Shown here one piece after another: positions 18,162 through 26,312 of a DNA stretch of 64,000 nt. Made by a program: the position numbers and the translations under genes. The stretch spans positions 620,001 to 684,000 of the forward strand of contig CBDIDH010000001.1 in NCBI GenBank assembly GCA_965277595.1. The letters run 5' to 3'. Under the pieces are notes generated by a model. It was not told the origin of the DNA. It ran no database searches and saw only the letters and a list, made by a program, of their open reading frames with translations. Numbering within the stretch: the stretch's first letter is position 1; every line of letters begins with the position of its first letter. This DNA is from CBDIDH01 sp965277595. Its GTDB lineage: Bacteria > Planctomycetota > Planctomycetia > Isosphaerales > Isosphaeraceae.

Positions 18162-19733
18162 TTAGAGGACCGGCCCGATCTGCCAGGGGTCGAACTCCTC
18201 TTCGCCCACGCCTTGTTGCTCGCTCTTGGTCCTCGATCCGGCGGCGACGTCCAGAACCATCTCGAAGATCCGCCGCCCCGCGCTCTCGACGGACTCACCT
18301 TCGAGGACGGAGCCGGTGTCGAGGTCCATGTCGTCGCGCATCCGGTCGTACATCGGCGTGTTGGTCGCCACCTTGACGCAAGGCGTCGGCTTCAGGCCGA
18401 GCACACTGCCTCGGCCGGTCGTGAAGACCAAAACATTCGCCCCGCCGGCAATCAGGCCGGTCGTGCAGGGCGGGTCATACCCTGGTGTGTCCATGAAGAC
18501 GAGGCCCGGCGTATCGACCCGCTCGGCATAGCGAACAACATCGACGAGCGGGGTCGTTCCCGCCTTCGCGAGCGCTCCGAGCGACTTCTCGTAGATGGTC
18601 GTCAGGCCGCCGTTCTTGTTCCCGGGCGACGGATTATTGTTGATCTCGCCGCCGAGGACGCCCGAGTACCATTCCCACCACTTGATTCGCTCGATGAGCT
18701 TCTCGCCAACCTCGCGAGAGACCGCCCGGCGAGTCAACAGATGCTCCGCGCCGTAGATTTCGGTCGTCTCGCCGAGAACGGCCGTTCCGCCCTGCGAGAC
18801 GATCAGGTCGGCCGCGAACCCGAGCGCGGGATTGGCGGTCACGCCCGAGTTGCCGTCGGACCCGCCGCACTCCATCGCCAGGTGAATCTTCGACGCCGGT
18901 TGTTGGGTCCGCGTCCACGAGTTCGCCTCGGGCAAGAGCTGGTTCACCGCCGCGACGGCCGCCTCGACCGTCTTGGCGATTCCGCCCTGTTCCTGGATGT
19001 TGATCATCCGGGGCCGGACCTTCTCGGCGCTACACGAAGACTCGCGGCGGGCGCCGCCGAGCACGACGAGGTCGTGCGCGTCAACGACGTGCTGCGCGAA
19101 GCTGACCTCGCAGCCGAGGCCCACGAGCACATACGCGGCGACGTTCGGATGCGTGGCGAACCCTGCCAGGACGCGTTCCAGGGTCTGGTGGTCCTGGCCG
19201 CCGAAGGGAACCGCGCAGCCCCCTTTGTGCGTGACCGCGAAGACGCCGTCGACGTTCGGAAAGTCCGCCCGCCAGGTGTCGCCCCGAAACCGGTCGGCGA
19301 TGTACCGCGAGGTGCTCGCCGAGCAATTCACGGTGCTGATCACGGCGACGTAGTTCCTGGTTCCGACCCGGCCATCGGGCCGAAGATAGCCGGGAAAGGT
19401 GCGCGGCTCGGTCTTTGGCACGGGGGGGCGTTCGGAGGCAAACGCGTAGTCGCGCGTGAACAGGTCGGCCTTGAGGTTGTGGACGTGGACCCAGGCTCCC
19501 GCGGCGATCGGCTTCGACGCGAAGCCGATGATCTGACCATACTTGCGGACCGGTTCGCCCGCGTCGATGTCGGCCACGGCCACCTTGTGCCCGAGCGCCA
19601 CCGGCTCGCGGACCTCGACGTCGTGTCCGCCCATTTTGAGGACGAACCCTTTGGGGATCGGTCTGGCGGCGACCGCCACGTTGTCTTCGCCCCTGAGCAA
19701 GACTGCCCGCTGCTCGTCGGCCGCCGTCGCCAT
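18162..19733 (-). CDS. UxaA family hydrolase (altronate dehydratase-like)
   Basis: The 523-residue protein has the two-part UxaA architecture. An N-terminal SAF-type domain (about residues 8-85, RAVLLRGEDNVAVA through VHVHNL) precedes the dehydratase body with GTRNYVAVISTVNCS, THKGGCAVPFG, LGCEVSFA, ECGGSDGNSGVTANPALG and TPGYDPPCTTGLIAGGAN. These cysteine and histidine residues bind the catalytic iron in altronate/galactarate dehydratases. The ATG at 19733 directly precedes the SAF domain; the frame is open upstream to 19898, but that stretch shows no family match. The true sugar-acid substrate is unknown. The glycosyltransferase gene follows after five bases. Confidence 0.85.
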   Translation of the reverse strand: MATAADEQRAVLLRGEDNVAVAARPIPKGFVLKMGGHDVEVREPVALGHKVAVADIDAGEPVRKYGQIIGFASKPIAAGAWVHVHNLKADLFTRDYAFASERPPVPKTEPRTFPGYLRPDGRVGTRNYVAVISTVNCSASTSRYIADRFRGDTWRADFPNVDGVFAVTHKGGCAVPFGGQDHQTLERVLAGFATHPNVAAYVLVGLGCEVSFAQHVVDAHDLVVLGGARRESSCSAEKVRPRMINIQEQGGIAKTVEAAVAAVNQLLPEANSWTRTQQPASKIHLAMECGGSDGNSGVTANPALGFAADLIVSQGGTAVLGETTEIYGAEHLLTRRAVSREVGEKLIERIKWWEWYSGVLGGEINNNPSPGNKNGGLTTIYEKSLGALAKAGTTPLVDVVRYAERVDTPGLVFMDTPGYDPPCTTGLIAGGANVLVFTTGRGSVLGLKPTPCVKVATNTPMYDRMRDDMDLDTGSVLEGESVESAGRRIFEMVLDVAAGSRTKSEQQGVGEEEFDPWQIGPVL

Positions 19734-19896
19734 ATCGCTGCGCCTCGTCGGGAGATTGGCCCTGTTTCCTCGCACCCCGTCCAGTTTAGTGCCAGACCCC
19801 GTCTCTTGGGAAGCGGAGGCGCCCTGACCGAACGCCTCCGAGTACACTATTTCAATAGTCCCGAGGCTCAACGGCCCGTTTCGGAGACCTTCTGTC

Positions 19897-20688
19897 ATGC
19901 CGTCCCCGTTTCCGGGTATGGACCCCTTTCTGGAAGGTCCAGGACTCTGGCCCGATCTCCATCATCGATTCATCAGCATCGCCAGCGACCTCATCGCCGA
20001 AAAGGTCCGGCCGAAATATCTCGTTCGCATCGAAGAACGCGTCTACGTCGCCGATGAGCCCGACCAGCGCCGTCCCGATCGAATTCCCGACGTCCAGGTT
20101 TCGGCCCGGCCCGACTGGGAAGGAAAACCGTACTGGCCTCGCGTCGAGGTCGGTGTTGAGATCCTGGAACCGATCGTCGCGATCACCTGGCCCGGAGACG
20201 AGTCCCGGGAAGCTCATCTGGAGATCCTCGATCGAGAGAGCCGGTCCGTGGTCACGGTGATCGAGGTCCTCAGTCCATCGAACAAAAGGCCGAGTTCGCG
20301 CGGCTATCAGAGTTTTGATCAGAAGCGTCAGGAAGTGATGCTCTCGTTCCGCCATTGGGTCGAGATTGACCTCTTGCGCGCAGGGGTCGGTGTCTGGACG
20401 CAAGACCCGATCCCCGCTCACGAATATCTCGTCCACATTTCCCGGTTCGAGCAGCGTCCGGAGGGCCTGATCTGGCCGATCCGCCTTTCGCAACGACTTC
20501 CAATCATTCCCATCCCGTTACGCCCTGAAGATCCCGACGTCTCTCTCGACCTTCAGGCCGTTCTTAATACGGCCTACGACCGCGCCGGTTACGATCTCTC
20601 GGTTGATTACAGCCGCGCTCCCGTCCCGCCTCTGCCCGGCGACTGGGCTGACAGGCTTCTCAAGGATCAGGGACTTCGCCCCGCCTGA
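19897..20688 (+). CDS. DUF4058 family protein
   Basis: The 263-residue protein opens with the characteristic SPFPGMDPFLE motif of DUF4058, a family common in planctomycetes, cyanobacteria and chloroflexi. The rest of the family pattern is visible: LHHRFISIASDLIAEKVRPKY interrupted by charged residues, VTVIEVLSPSNKR, and PLRPEDPDVSLDLQ. The central section resembles PD-(D/E)XK-type cores, but no nuclease role is established. CGGAGACC precedes the ATG. It is divergent from the uxaA-like gene. Function unknown. Confidence 0.85.
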   Translation: MPSPFPGMDPFLEGPGLWPDLHHRFISIASDLIAEKVRPKYLVRIEERVYVADEPDQRRPDRIPDVQVSARPDWEGKPYWPRVEVGVEILEPIVAITWPGDESREAHLEILDRESRSVVTVIEVLSPSNKRPSSRGYQSFDQKRQEVMLSFRHWVEIDLLRAGVGVWTQDPIPAHEYLVHISRFEQRPEGLIWPIRLSQRLPIIPIPLRPEDPDVSLDLQAVLNTAYDRAGYDLSVDYSRAPVPPLPGDWADRLLKDQGLRPA

Positions 20689-20796
20689 CGCCTCTGGGCG
20701 GCTGGTCTTTCAAGCCTGGGCTGATACAATGCTTTGGCAAGAGGCCCGTTGCCGCCCCGGGCGCGTTCAGAGAGAATCGAAACGGAGTGTCCTGAG

Positions 20797-21240
20797 ATGT
20801 CGAGTCGTCACCGAGCGCCGGTCGTGGAATCACTGGAGTCTCGGGAACTCTTGATGGGTTTCTCGATGAACCCGATCCTGACGCCGGTCATGTTCAACCT
20901 TTCGGGCGTGGCGCGAGGCTCGGTCCATGTCTCCGGGGCGACCGAGACCATCAAGGCATCGGGCCAGATTTCGCCGATCGGCCCGGCGCAGGTTTCGGGA
21001 ACGCTCAGGATTGTCGGGAACCAGGAGACAGGCACCCTGAAGCTCAACTCGTCCACGTCGAACTTGAACCTTTACGTTTATGGAACTGTTGGCGGTCCGC
21101 TCCACTTCACGATCAGCGGCGCGACAAACGTCCCTCACACCGCCTTTTATTACCGGACCGTCGACGGCGTGGGAGTGGTCAACATTCACCTCGGCCCCGG
21201 TCCCAAGGGGCCTGATATCGCGATGGCGTTCTCGGGCTAA
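20797..21240 (+). CDS. LEPR-type exported protein of unknown function
   Basis: The 147-residue product carries the planctomycete N-terminal motif VESLESRELL near residues 10-19, the LExRxLL signal found on many exported or surface proteins of this phylum. The remainder is Gly/Ser/Thr-rich with alternating polar and hydrophobic residues, suggesting a beta structure. The ATG at 20797 is chosen because a GGAG lies ten bases ahead and because the LEPR motif normally begins 5-15 residues from the start. No enzymatic motif is seen. Confidence 0.6.
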   Translation: MSSRHRAPVVESLESRELLMGFSMNPILTPVMFNLSGVARGSVHVSGATETIKASGQISPIGPAQVSGTLRIVGNQETGTLKLNSSTSNLNLYVYGTVGGPLHFTISGATNVPHTAFYYRTVDGVGVVNIHLGPGPKGPDIAMAFSG

Positions 21241-21267
21241 TCCAGGCACCGAGGAGATCGATAAAAT

Positions 21268-22464
21268 ATGGTCCGCGACGGCGACTCGTCCCTGATCGTA
21301 ACCGGCGTTCGAACGCCGATCGGCGCTCTTGGCGGGACCCTGGCGACGATCCCCGCGCCTCGGTTGGGGGCGTCTTGCATCAAGGCGCTGATCGAACGCG
21401 CGGGCGTCTCGATCTCGGGCGGGTCGATTGATGAGGTCATCATGGGCAACGTGGTCTCGGCCGGTCTGGGCCAGAACCCGGCCCGACAGGCGGCGATCTT
21501 CGCCGGTCTGCCCGCGTCCGTCGGCGCGACGACCGTCAACAAAGTCTGCGGATCGGGTCTCAAGGCCGTCATGCTCGCCGATCAGGCGATCCGCCTTGGC
21601 GAAGCCTCGTTGATCGTGGCCGGCGGCCTGGAAAGCATGAGCCGCGCTCCCTATTTGCTCACCAAGGCCCGCGAGGGCTATCGGATGGGCCACGGCGAAC
21701 TCGTCGACGCCATGCTCCACGATGGTCTCTCCGACGCCTATGGCGGTCAATCGATGGGCACCTTCGGCGAACGCTGCGCCGAGCGGTTTGGATTCTCGCG
21801 GTCCGAGCAAGATGATTTCGCCGTCCGCAGCCATACCCGGGCACGCCAGGCGATCGACTCCGGCGCCTTTGCCGACGAGATTGTGCCCGTCGAGGTCGTC
21901 GTTCGCGGTCAATCGACTCTCGTCACGACCGACGAGGGGCCGGGCCGGTTTGCCGAGGCCAAGCTCCGCGCTCTCAAACCTGCCTTTCATCCTGAGGGAA
22001 CGATCACCGCGGGCAACGCGTCGAGCGTCAACGACGGCGCCGCGGCGCTCTTGATCGCCTCGGCCGCGTCGTGTGAACGGCTCGCCTTGAAACCCAGGGG
22101 GCGGGTCGTCGGTTCCGCCACGTTCAGCCAGGAACCGGACTGGTTCACGACCGCCCCGATCGGCGCGATCCGGGCGCTTCTTGAACGCGTCGGCTGGTCG
22201 GTTGACGACGTCGACCTGTTCGAGATCAACGAGGCGTTCGCGGTCGTCGCCCTCGCGGCCGAACGCGAGCTTGGCCTGTCCGCCGAGAAGGTCAACATCT
22301 TCGGCGGCGCCGTCGCGCTGGGCCACCCGATCGGTTGCAGCGGGGCGCGGATACTCGTCACCCTCTTGACCGCTCTGAGTCGCACGGGCGGCCGACGCGG
22401 CGTGGCCAGCCTCTGCATCGGCGGCGGCGAGGCCGTGGCCCTGGCCGTGGAACGGCTCGGCTGA
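21268..22464 (+). CDS. Acetyl-CoA acetyltransferase (thiolase)
   Basis: The 398-residue protein is a degradative/biosynthetic thiolase that condenses or splits acyl-CoA. The nucleophile is Cys94 in NKVCGSGLKAV. The second site has NEAFAVVALA and GHPIGCSGARI with the catalytic His, and the C-terminal SLCIGGGEAVAL supplies the second Cys. Length and order are normal. GAGGAG precedes the ATG. The following gene is glycerol kinase; no beta-oxidation partners are adjacent, so it may serve acetoacetyl-CoA formation or general lipid metabolism. Confidence 0.92.
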   Translation: MVRDGDSSLIVTGVRTPIGALGGTLATIPAPRLGASCIKALIERAGVSISGGSIDEVIMGNVVSAGLGQNPARQAAIFAGLPASVGATTVNKVCGSGLKAVMLADQAIRLGEASLIVAGGLESMSRAPYLLTKAREGYRMGHGELVDAMLHDGLSDAYGGQSMGTFGERCAERFGFSRSEQDDFAVRSHTRARQAIDSGAFADEIVPVEVVVRGQSTLVTTDEGPGRFAEAKLRALKPAFHPEGTITAGNASSVNDGAAALLIASAASCERLALKPRGRVVGSATFSQEPDWFTTAPIGAIRALLERVGWSVDDVDLFEINEAFAVVALAAERELGLSAEKVNIFGGAVALGHPIGCSGARILVTLLTALSRTGGRRGVASLCIGGGEAVALAVERLG

Positions 22465-22604
22465 TCGGTCCTCGGTTCTTGAACCGATCGACCGGGCAAT
22501 CCTCTTGACCGGCCCGAACCGATGATCGCAACCCTCTCGCGTCGTTGGTATGATCGGGGTTCGCGCGAGCAAAAAATCCGAGCCTCCAAAGAGATACCCA
22601 CGCG

Positions 22605-24119
22605 ATGGCACGCGACCACCTGTTGGCGATCGACCAGGGGACGACCAGCACCCGCGCCGTGGTTTATGACGCCAGGCTCCGGCCGGTCGCCCAGGCCCAG
22701 GCCGAGGTCTTGCCAACATACCCTCGCGAAGGCTGGGTCGAGCACGACCCCGCCGCTCTCATTGGATCGGTCGGGCCGCTGGTGACCCGGGCGCTTGCCG
22801 ATGCCAGGCTCGGCGCCGAGCGTCTGGCGGCGATCGGCCTGACCAATCAGCGCGAAACGACGATCGTCTGGAATCGCGAGACCGGCCAGTCGATCGGCCC
22901 GGCGATCGTCTGGCAAGACCGCCGGACCGCCCCTTTCTGCGAGCGTCACCGCGACCGCCGAGCCTGGATCGCCGACCGCACCGGCCTGATCCTCGACCCC
23001 TATTTCTCGGCGACGAAGATCGCCTGGCTCCTCGACCAGACCCCCGGCGCCCGACGTCGGGCCGAGGCGGGCGACCTCGCCGCGGGGACGGTCGACAGCC
23101 TGCTCATCTGGCACCTGACCGGCGGCAAGCGGCACGTCACCGACGCCACGAACGCCTCGCGAACCCTTTTGATGGACCTCCGCACCTTGCGCTGGGCCGA
23201 TAACCTCTGCGCGTTCTTCGATGTTCCCGCCGCCGTTCTTCCCGAGATTCTTCCCAGCGCCTGCGAATTTGGCCGGACCCTCGGCCTCGATTACCTTCCC
23301 GACAGCCTGCCGATCACCGGCGCCGCGGGCGATCAGCAAGCCTCGCTCGTCGGCCAGGGGTGTCTCCAGGCGGGTCAGGCCAAATGCACGTATGGCACCG
23401 GCGCCTTCTTGCTGGCGCACACGGGGTCGACCCCCGTGCCGTCGACCCGAGGGCTCGTCACAACCCTCGCCGCGACGCTCGACGGCGGCCCGCCGCAATA
23501 TGCCCTTGAAGGGAGCGTCTTTGTCGCCGGCGCGGCGGTGCAGTGGTTCCGCGACGGCTTGAAAGCGGTCGGTGCCGCGCCCGAGATTGATCGGATGAGC
23601 CTCGACGCCGATCCTGGCTCGGGCGTCCTCTTCGTTCCCGCGCTGACGGGCCTGGGCGCCCCGCACTGGGAGCCCTCGGCCCGCGGCACGATCTTCGGCC
23701 TGACCCGCGCCACGAGCCTTGCCGACCTGGCCCGCGCCACCCTCGAAGGCGTCGCCTTTCAGGTCGCCGACCTGATCGACGCGATGAACGCCGATTTGCC
23801 GCAACCTCTTGCCGACCTTCGCGTTGACGGCGGAATGGCCCGTTCCGATCCCTTCTTGCAGTTTCAGGCCGATCTGCTCGGCCTTCCCCTGTTTCGAAGC
23901 CCCGAGCCCGAATCGACCGCTCTGGGCGCGGCGCTTCTCGCGGGCCTTGGCGTTGGGCTCTGGCCCGACCCTTCGGCTGCCTCGGCGCTCCTTCAATCCG
24001 GCTTCCAGCCCTTTTCTCCCGGACGCGACGACGCCTGGCGTTCTTCCGCCCTGAACCGCTGGCAAGACGCCGTCGCGACCGTCCGCCGCCATTATCGATC
24101 CGAGACCGAGGGGTCTTGA
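22605..24119 (+). CDS. glpK: Glycerol kinase
   Basis: The 504-residue protein is a FGGY-family glycerol kinase producing glycerol 3-phosphate. The phosphate-1 motif AIDQGTTSTRAVV lies near residues 6-18. Substrate residues appear in TNQRETTIVWNRETG and VWQDRR. The second signature is around TYGTGAFLLAHTG with the adenosine motif GGMARSDPFLQFQAD. The FGGY signature region is present with the usual spacing. It is the only FGGY kinase in the window; no glycerol facilitator or glpD lies beside it. Confidence 0.93.
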   Translation: MARDHLLAIDQGTTSTRAVVYDARLRPVAQAQAEVLPTYPREGWVEHDPAALIGSVGPLVTRALADARLGAERLAAIGLTNQRETTIVWNRETGQSIGPAIVWQDRRTAPFCERHRDRRAWIADRTGLILDPYFSATKIAWLLDQTPGARRRAEAGDLAAGTVDSLLIWHLTGGKRHVTDATNASRTLLMDLRTLRWADNLCAFFDVPAAVLPEILPSACEFGRTLGLDYLPDSLPITGAAGDQQASLVGQGCLQAGQAKCTYGTGAFLLAHTGSTPVPSTRGLVTTLAATLDGGPPQYALEGSVFVAGAAVQWFRDGLKAVGAAPEIDRMSLDADPGSGVLFVPALTGLGAPHWEPSARGTIFGLTRATSLADLARATLEGVAFQVADLIDAMNADLPQPLADLRVDGGMARSDPFLQFQADLLGLPLFRSPEPESTALGAALLAGLGVGLWPDPSAASALLQSGFQPFSPGRDDAWRSSALNRWQDAVATVRRHYRSETEGS

Positions 24120-24389
24120 GTTCAGGAGATTAGCAAGGGACTGATGACCGAGAAATTCAAACGTTCGGTCATCGCTTATCGGACATTGGTCATCAAGGAA
24201 GCCGACCTGGCAATCCTTCTGGCCGTGAAGCGCCGCCCCTGGACGAGGAATCTGAGACCGGTACAATGCCGCTCGATCCCGACGCATCGCCAGGATTCAA
24301 CACTTGCGGCGTAGGGGCTCTCTCGTGACGCCTGAACCTGCATTCCGCCCGATTCACCAGCCCGGCTTTCCTTTCGAGAGGTCGATTTC
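24120..24389. other. Intergenic region with repeated GGTCATC hairpin motif
   Basis: GATGACCG (24143-24150) pairs with CGGTCATC (24166-24173), and another GGTCATC follows at 24188-24194. The spaced identities to 8850-8905 suggest a shared small intergenic element. A GAGAGGTC about ten bases before the GTG at 24390 is the ribosome-binding site of the next gene. Confidence 0.45.
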
Positions 24390-25148
24390 GTGCGAAGAGC
24401 ATTCATGGCCCTGTCCCTCGCCCTGACCGCGCCGGCCCTGGCCGCGGCGGAAGACGCCTCGGCCCTGCCGAAGCTGGCGACCGAGGTTGCCTTTCCGAAA
24501 CTCAAGTTCGACCGCCCGGTCGTCCTGGCCTATCCCAACGACGGTCGCAACCTCCTGTTCGTCAACGAACAGCAGCAGGCCAGGATCTGGTCGTTCCCGA
24601 ACGAGAAGAACACCGACGACAAGCAACTCTTCTTGCAACTCCCCGACACCATCAGCCGCGACAACGAAGAAGGCTTGCTCGGCCTCGCCTTCCACCCGAA
24701 GTACAAGCAGAACGGCGAGTTCTTCGTATATTATTCGGCCGACGATAGCAAAACAGGCGGCCCGAACCGGCGGTCCGTCGTCTCGCGGTTCAAGGTCTCG
24801 AAGGACGATCCGCGCAAGGCTGATCCCAAGTCGGAGGAACGCATCTGGGTCGGCGCCAATGATCCTTACGGCAACCATAATGGCGGCTGCATTGACTTCG
24901 GTCCCGACGGCTTTCTTTATATCTCGCTCGGCGACAGTGGCGCCGGCGGCGACCCGATGAGTACCGGCCAGAACCCGACCGACTGGTGGGGGTCGATTCT
25001 CCGGATTGACGTCGACCATCCCGCCAACGGTAAGCCCTACGGCATCCCCGCCGACAATCCCGTGAGTAAAGGGGGTGCCTACGCGCGCTGGGCGCCCGAG
25101 GTCTACGCGATCGGCCTGCGGAACGTCTGGAAGTTCCGTTCGGTTTAG
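24390..25148 (+). pseudogene. PQQ-dependent sugar dehydrogenase family protein, truncated
   Basis: The 252-residue reading frame matches the first 60 percent of the neighbouring 410-residue protein at 26313-27545. It has the same signal peptide type, LPKLxTxVAFP opening, GLLGLAFHPKY motif, and beta-propeller segments. It ends abruptly after GLRNVWKF with four unrelated residues. Its last 240 bases are identical but for one base to the paralogue, while the upstream part is only moderately similar. The missing half contains several blades of the glucose/sorbosone dehydrogenase propeller, so it is unlikely to be active. The start is a GTG. Confidence 0.8.
24897..25136. repeat. 240-bp direct repeat, copy 1
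   Basis: Bases 24897-25136 match 26823-27062 with a single mismatch (24897+1926 offset). The flanks diverge on both sides, on the left within coding sequence and on the right at the point of truncation. The pattern suggests recombination between two dehydrogenase genes. Confidence 0.9.
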
Positions 25149-25299
25149 CATTATGCCGATGATCGGCTCCGGGAAACTCCCGGGAAGCCCTCGTCGCAGG
25201 CGATCGGCACGAAATGCTCCCGAACCGGACACGCCTACACCTGCCCCTTTGGCCACCAGCTTCCTTGCCGATACAATGTCGCAGAAGGGGGAACCTACG

Positions 25300-25518
25300 A
25301 TGACGGAACTGCTCGAACGCGCGTTCGCCGAGGCGTCCAAGCTGTCGCCCGCCGAGCAAGAAGTCCTGGCCTCCCGGTTGCTTGCGGAACTCACCGCCGA
25401 GGACGAGTTCGACCGCAAGATCGTCGGGTCGGCCGATAAGCTCACCAAACTGGCGTTGGAGGCTCTGGAGGAGCACCGCGCCGGTCTCACCGAAGAACTC
25501 GACCCGGATCGCCTATGA
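25300..25518 (+). CDS. Addiction-module antitoxin
   Basis: The 72-residue acidic protein starts with TELLERAFAEASKLSPAEQE, typical of the small addiction-module antitoxins (Unstab_antitox family) that pair with RelE/ParE toxins. The end overlaps the toxin start by the ATGA arrangement (25515-25518), so the two are translationally coupled. AGAAGGGGG lies upstream of the ATG. It sits inside the 1.9 kb segment bounded by the 240-bp direct repeats. Confidence 0.8.
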   Translation: MTELLERAFAEASKLSPAEQEVLASRLLAELTAEDEFDRKIVGSADKLTKLALEALEEHRAGLTEELDPDRL

Positions 25519-25784
25519 ACTCGGGGACCACGCGGCGGTTCCGCCAGATGTTCGCGGCCCTCCCGGCCCACGTGCAGCGACAGGCACGGGAGGCGTATCA
25601 CCTCTTCCGGCAGAACCCGTCCCACCCCGGCCTGCACTTCAAGCAGGTGCACCCCGACCCGCCGATGTACTCGGCACGGGTCGGGATTAGTTATCGGGCG
25701 GTGGGAGCGCGGGACGGCAATACGGTCGTCTGGTTCTGGATCGGGACGCACGCAGAGTATGACAAGCTTTTGGCTCACCTATAA
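25515..25784 (+). CDS. RelE/ParE-family toxin
   Basis: The 89-residue basic protein has the RelE/ParE fold pattern: an N-terminal helical segment, LHFKQVHPDPPMYSARVG, then GISYRAVG and a final VVWFWIGTHAEYDKLL strand-helix. Toxins of this fold cut mRNA or inhibit gyrase; which activity applies here is not readable. The overlapping upstream gene encodes its likely antitoxin. The pair may stabilise the segment bounded by the direct repeats. Confidence 0.8.
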   Translation: MNSGTTRRFRQMFAALPAHVQRQAREAYHLFRQNPSHPGLHFKQVHPDPPMYSARVGISYRAVGARDGNTVVWFWIGTHAEYDKLLAHL

Positions 25785-25821
25785 AGGTTGGAGCCATCCT
25801 CTTCTATGAAGGGATCATGCG

Positions 25822-26187
25822 GTGAAGTAGTTCCTCATCGTTGCTGGACTCGTGGCCCTGATCGCCGTCGCCTGGGCCCTCTGGAATAGAAAGCCGTATG
25901 AGCCCGCAATCCAATCGACTTACCAGGGCGAGCCTTCAGATTACCGGGGGGAGAAAACGCTGCTGGTAGCCGTATACGCCCCCTGGGCTTCGGTATGAAG
26001 GGCCACGGAGGCGGAGTTGGCCAAGGTTGACAGGTCCAAGTACGACATCCTCTTGATCAGTACGGATAAAGATAGGGACAAGGTGCGTGCACTCGGGATC
26101 GACATCGTGCCGACCGTACTCGTCATTCAGGACGGGAAGACGATCAAGAAGCTCCCGAACATGATGTCGGTCGATCAACTGCAATGA
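25822..26187 (+). pseudogene. Membrane-anchored thioredoxin-like protein with two in-frame stops
   Basis: Read from a GTG at 25822, the frame codes for a short hydrophobic anchor (FLIVAGLVALIAVAWALW), then a thioredoxin-fold body. The body has LLVAVYAPWASV, KYDILLISTDKDRDKV, the cis-proline strand GIDIVPTVLVIQDGK, and a normal end at 26187. Two stop codons interrupt it: TAG at 25828-25830 (third codon) and TGA at 25996-25998, the codon four after the Trp of the active-site loop. The usual CxxC is therefore AxxStop. Both stops could derive from Trp codons by one G-to-A change. A decayed gene is the simplest reading. Confidence 0.65.
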
Positions 26188-26312
26188 TGCCCGACTCGCT
26201 GTCGTCGCAAGTCTCCCAGGTGAACCAAACGAAGTTCGCCATGCAACGGAGGATTTGATCATCGAACCCGTCCCGAGTTTGTGTGTATTTCTTTTGAAAT
26301 GAGGTTATCTCA

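Noticed and set aside
17865..20057. Long plus-strand open frame of 730 codons opposite the uxaA-like gene
   Set aside because: It lies antisense to the well-supported dehydratase family gene, has no family motif and is the usual shadow in high-GC DNA.
20830..24287. Long minus-strand open frames (629 and 766 codons) opposite thiolase and glycerol kinase
   Set aside because: Both overlap strongly supported enzymes and have Arg/Gly/Pro-rich sequence without domains; they are antisense shadows.
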